Below are positions 4,742 through 6,151 of a DNA stretch of 6,151 bases, in pieces. Made by a program: the position numbers and the translations under genes. Source of the DNA: Anaerolineales bacterium UBA4826 (GTDB lineage: Bacteria; Chloroflexota; Anaerolineae; UBA4142); assembly GCA_002400365.1 (NCBI GenBank), contig DHFK01000011.1, positions 1-6,151 on the forward strand. The letters are read 5' to 3'. Positions within the stretch are counted from its first letter, which is position 1, and each line of letters begins with the position of its first letter. The notes under the pieces are model-generated. The model saw nothing but the letters and a program-made list of their open reading frames with translations, was not told the DNA's origin and did no database searches.

Positions 4742-5131
4742 TCACGACTCGCCCTGCAATTGTCTGACCGCGTCTTCCGCGGTCAGCTTGCCGCGCGCGA
4801 CGTCGTCGAGAATCGCCTTGCGCTTCTCGGGCGCCATCGGGGGCATTTCTTCCTTGGGCTCCGCGCCCGGCTCAAAACCCATGGCCCGAATGAGCTCGGT
4901 CAAGCGGGACCGCACGGCAGAATAGGGCATGCCCAGCTCTTCGCCCACCTTGTAGGCGTTGCCGCGGTTCTTTATAAAGGTCTCTATGAACTGAATCTCA
5001 TCGGCGGTAAAAAGCGAGAGACGGCCGATCGTAAATTGACCGCCGATGTCCGTGCCGCAGGCGCGGCATTCCAAATGGGTGACGATCAGTTCTTTTCCGC
5101 AGACTGGGCACTTGCCGAATATCTGGTTCAT
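4742..5131 (-). CDS. DUF2089 family zinc-ribbon/HTH protein, putative transcriptional regulator
   Basis: A 129-residue cytoplasmic protein with the full DUF2089 layout (PF09862 and flanking domains). A zinc ribbon has C8/C11 (CPVC) and C22/C25 (CRAC). A helix-turn-helix-like region spans 43-83 (FTADEIQFIETFIKNRGNAY, then KVGEELGMPYSAVRSRLTEL). A Glu/Pro linker leads to a SHOCT-like helical pair at 101-126 (PEKRKAILDDVARGKLTAED). The ATG at 5131 is chosen because GGAGG lies 9 nt upstream. An ATG nine codons earlier would fall at or before the predicted transcription start. It is the first gene after a strong promoter, so it may control its own operon. DNA binding is inferred from the fold; the signal it senses is unknown. 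A truncated paralogue lies at 4071-4322. Confidence 0.9.
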   Translation of the reverse strand: MNQIFGKCPVCGKELIVTHLECRACGTDIGGQFTIGRLSLFTADEIQFIETFIKNRGNAYKVGEELGMPYSAVRSRLTELIRAMGFEPGAEPKEEMPPMAPEKRKAILDDVARGKLTAEDAVRQLQGES

Positions 5132-5160
5132 CTGCAAATTCCTCCCGTTTTCGTGCAATT

Positions 5161-5188
5161 ATTTTACCACATAATCAACATTTGTCAA
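5161..5188 (-). promoter_or_regulatory. Sigma70-type promoter with extended -10, driving the operon
   Basis: On the minus strand, a perfect -35 TTGACA (5188-5183) is followed after 16 nt by TAAAAT (5166-5161), one mismatch from TATAAT. TG and one base directly precede it, giving an extended -10. The DNA around it is markedly A/T-rich. Transcription should start near 5154, leaving a leader of about 23 nt that contains the GGAGG of the DUF2089 gene. Confidence 0.75.
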
Positions 5189-5230
5189 TATGTAAGAATA
5201 TTTTGTTTTGGAACTGGCTATACTTTCCAT

Positions 5231-5267
5231 AAAAAATAGCCTTCCGGAAGACCGGGAGGCGCTTTTT
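5231..5267. terminator. Bidirectional intrinsic terminator
   Basis: GCCTTCCGG (5239-5247) pairs with CCGGGAGGC (5252-5260) around the loop AAGA; 9 bp with one G-U pair. A T5 run follows on the plus strand (5263-5267), and A6 on the other side (5231-5236) becomes U6 for minus-strand transcripts. It would stop minus-strand transcription entering from the right, upstream of the operon promoter, and plus-strand transcription leaving the operon region. Confidence 0.8.
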
Positions 5268-5279
5268 GCTCGTGTTTTC

Positions 5280-5363
5280 CTAAAGATACTGGATCAGATC
5301 ATTATGCTCTCTGACGGCTCCGACCAACTTGGGGCGATGATCTTCAGGCAAGACTGAGGACAT
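5280..5363 (-). CDS. Very small ORF ending just before the terminator (27 aa)
   Basis: ATG at 5363 to TAG at 5280, reading MSSVLPEDHRPKLVGAVREH and then NDLIQYL. The composition looks like real protein, and the stop is 19 nt before the terminator stem, as at the 3' end of a gene. There is no clear ribosome site, and the frame is closed by TAA about 15 codons upstream of the ATG. It may be the last piece of a lost minus-strand gene that used this terminator, or chance. I do not recognise a family. Confidence 0.25.
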   Translation of the reverse strand: MSSVLPEDHRPKLVGAVREHNDLIQYL

Positions 5364-5672
5364 ACGGATTTGCCCCTTCGTGCAACCATTGAGCGCATGA
5401 CACAATTACAGATCTACCGGTCGGATCCGCTCATAGAGCTTGCAAGCATTCGAGCGTGGCCGCCACTTACAGTCCGCGGACCAACTCAATTTGCCATACG
5501 GGACCCCGGCGTGACCGCTTCACGCATCCTGAGCGCGGCATCGCTCTATCACAAACCTGGATCATCTCGCGTACGCGCCGCACTTGCCATGCACACTCCG
5601 ACGTAGACGTCGCTGAACATTACGCTCCAATCGCTGCTCGCGATAGCCTTTTGTTGGACCAAGAGGGAATCT
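5364..5672. other. Intergenic stretch with no recognisable gene
   Basis: About 310 bp between the small ORF and the transposase-like gene. Plus-strand frames here have Arg/Pro/Ser-rich, low-similarity products and no good ribosome sites; the minus strand is interrupted repeatedly. I see no RNA gene, no clear inverted repeat and no recognisable insertion-sequence end. It may be decayed coding sequence or the flank of the mobile element. Confidence 0.4.
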
Positions 5673-5762
5673 ATGCAATACCGCAAAACTCACTAGGGGT
5701 TGACGAATCAGGGAACTTGGGGGAAACTGTCCCTACGTGATTACACACCTGCGGAGCGAGCC

Positions 5763-6151
5763 ATGCGAACCCCCAAGACATTACTTCGAACTTCACCGAC
5801 GATTTACACATGTGAATTGCAGGTCTGTCCGCGGTGCAACGGCGCACTGAAGACCGTCGATTATTGGAACGGACTGAAAACTGTTCAAACCATGTCCGCC
5901 GTGCTGACGATTGCTTACCGCCCCAAAGTGTGCAGCACGCTCACGGGCGAGGAATGTGCGCGTCCCTTGCCTTCGGCGCAATGGCAACAAATCGCTCCGA
6001 AATACAGTACCTATGGCTATGATGTCATTGCGCAAATCGGGTGGGAACGCCAACAGCACCACCTCCCTTTTGAAACCGTTCATGCGTATTTGAAGGAACA
6101 CGTGCAGATTAGTGAAACCTACGTCCGCTATTTGTATCATCACAAATACTT
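5763..6151 (+). CDS. Transposase-like zinc-binding protein, N-terminal part (cut by window end)
   Basis: An open frame of 129 codons that continues past the window. It has a zinc-ribbon-like set (C22-PR-C25, then C57 and C65), KTVQTMSAVLTIAYRPKVC at 39-57, then SAQWQQIAPKYSTYGYDVIA at 71-90 and TYVRYLYHHKY at 119-129. I recall this arrangement from a family of insertion-sequence transposases in Chloroflexota and other environmental bacteria; the catalytic core would lie beyond the window. The ATG has GGAG 6 nt upstream. The same frame looks coding further upstream (TWGKLSLRDYTPAERAM) to a TAG at 5694, and beyond that to an ATG at 5673 with GAGG 6 nt upstream. The original start may therefore be 5673 with a nonsense mutation after seven codons. 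Confidence 0.65.
   Translation, partial: MRTPKTLLRTSPTIYTCELQVCPRCNGALKTVDYWNGLKTVQTMSAVLTIAYRPKVCSTLTGEECARPLPSAQWQQIAPKYSTYGYDVIAQIGWERQQHHLPFETVHAYLKEHVQISETYVRYLYHHKY

Noticed and set aside
5456..5740. A 94-codon plus-strand open frame before the transposase-like gene
   Set aside because: It overlaps, in another frame, the stretch at 5700-5740 that matches the style of the transposase frame. The product has no motif and no convincing ribosome site.
5793..6143. A 116-codon minus-strand open frame
   Set aside because: It is antisense to the transposase-like frame, which has zinc-ligand cysteines and family-like motifs. The antisense product shows no domain.
1..6151. CRISPR array, tRNA or rRNA genes
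   Set aside because: I found no regularly spaced direct repeats of CRISPR length, no cloverleaf with a conserved T-loop, and no rRNA-like segments.

Overview
The window is G+C-rich and is best read as a piece of a Chloroflexota-type genome, perhaps Anaerolineae or a related uncultured lineage. This rests on protein families and on palindromic intergenic repeats that I recall from that phylum; no rRNA or marker gene confirms it. Almost all coding is on the minus strand and forms one operon-like block, read from about 5160 down to 138.

In transcription order the block holds: a strong sigma70-type promoter (5161-5188); a complete DUF2089 protein with zinc ribbon, helix-turn-helix and C-terminal SHOCT-like helices (4742-5131); the first ~37 codons of a broken GNAT acetyltransferase gene (4603-4731); about 310 bp of foreign-looking DNA with a possible NIL-domain fragment; a second DUF2089 gene without its zinc ribbon (4071-4322); an intact two-domain GNAT acetyltransferase (3026-4060); a two-TM membrane protein with an N-terminal SHOCT-like segment (2380-2985); a small SHOCT-like protein (1910-2296); a beta-solenoid DUF4097 protein with a C-terminal SHOCT-like segment (618-1838); and a YvlD/phage_holin_4_2-type membrane protein (138-509). 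A 12-bp hairpin follows the last gene.

The block resembles the yvlB-yvlD neighbourhood of Bacillus and the LiaX (DUF4097) proteins of envelope-stress responses. A reasonable inference is an envelope-associated stress or sensing operon with its own DUF2089 DNA-binding regulator. The most striking feature is that five separate proteins end or begin with the same ~25-residue helical module. The region 4071-5131 shows that a DUF2089-GNAT gene pair was duplicated and then partly lost, leaving one full copy of each gene plus one fragment of each.

The right-hand part (5231-6151) is different. A bidirectional hairpin terminator insulates the operon from about 400 bp with no convincing gene. After this comes the 5' part of a plus-strand transposase-like gene that runs off the window end and may carry an in-frame stop near its start. 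Palindromic repeats of different kinds lie in most of the gaps, and one lies inside the acetyltransferase gene.
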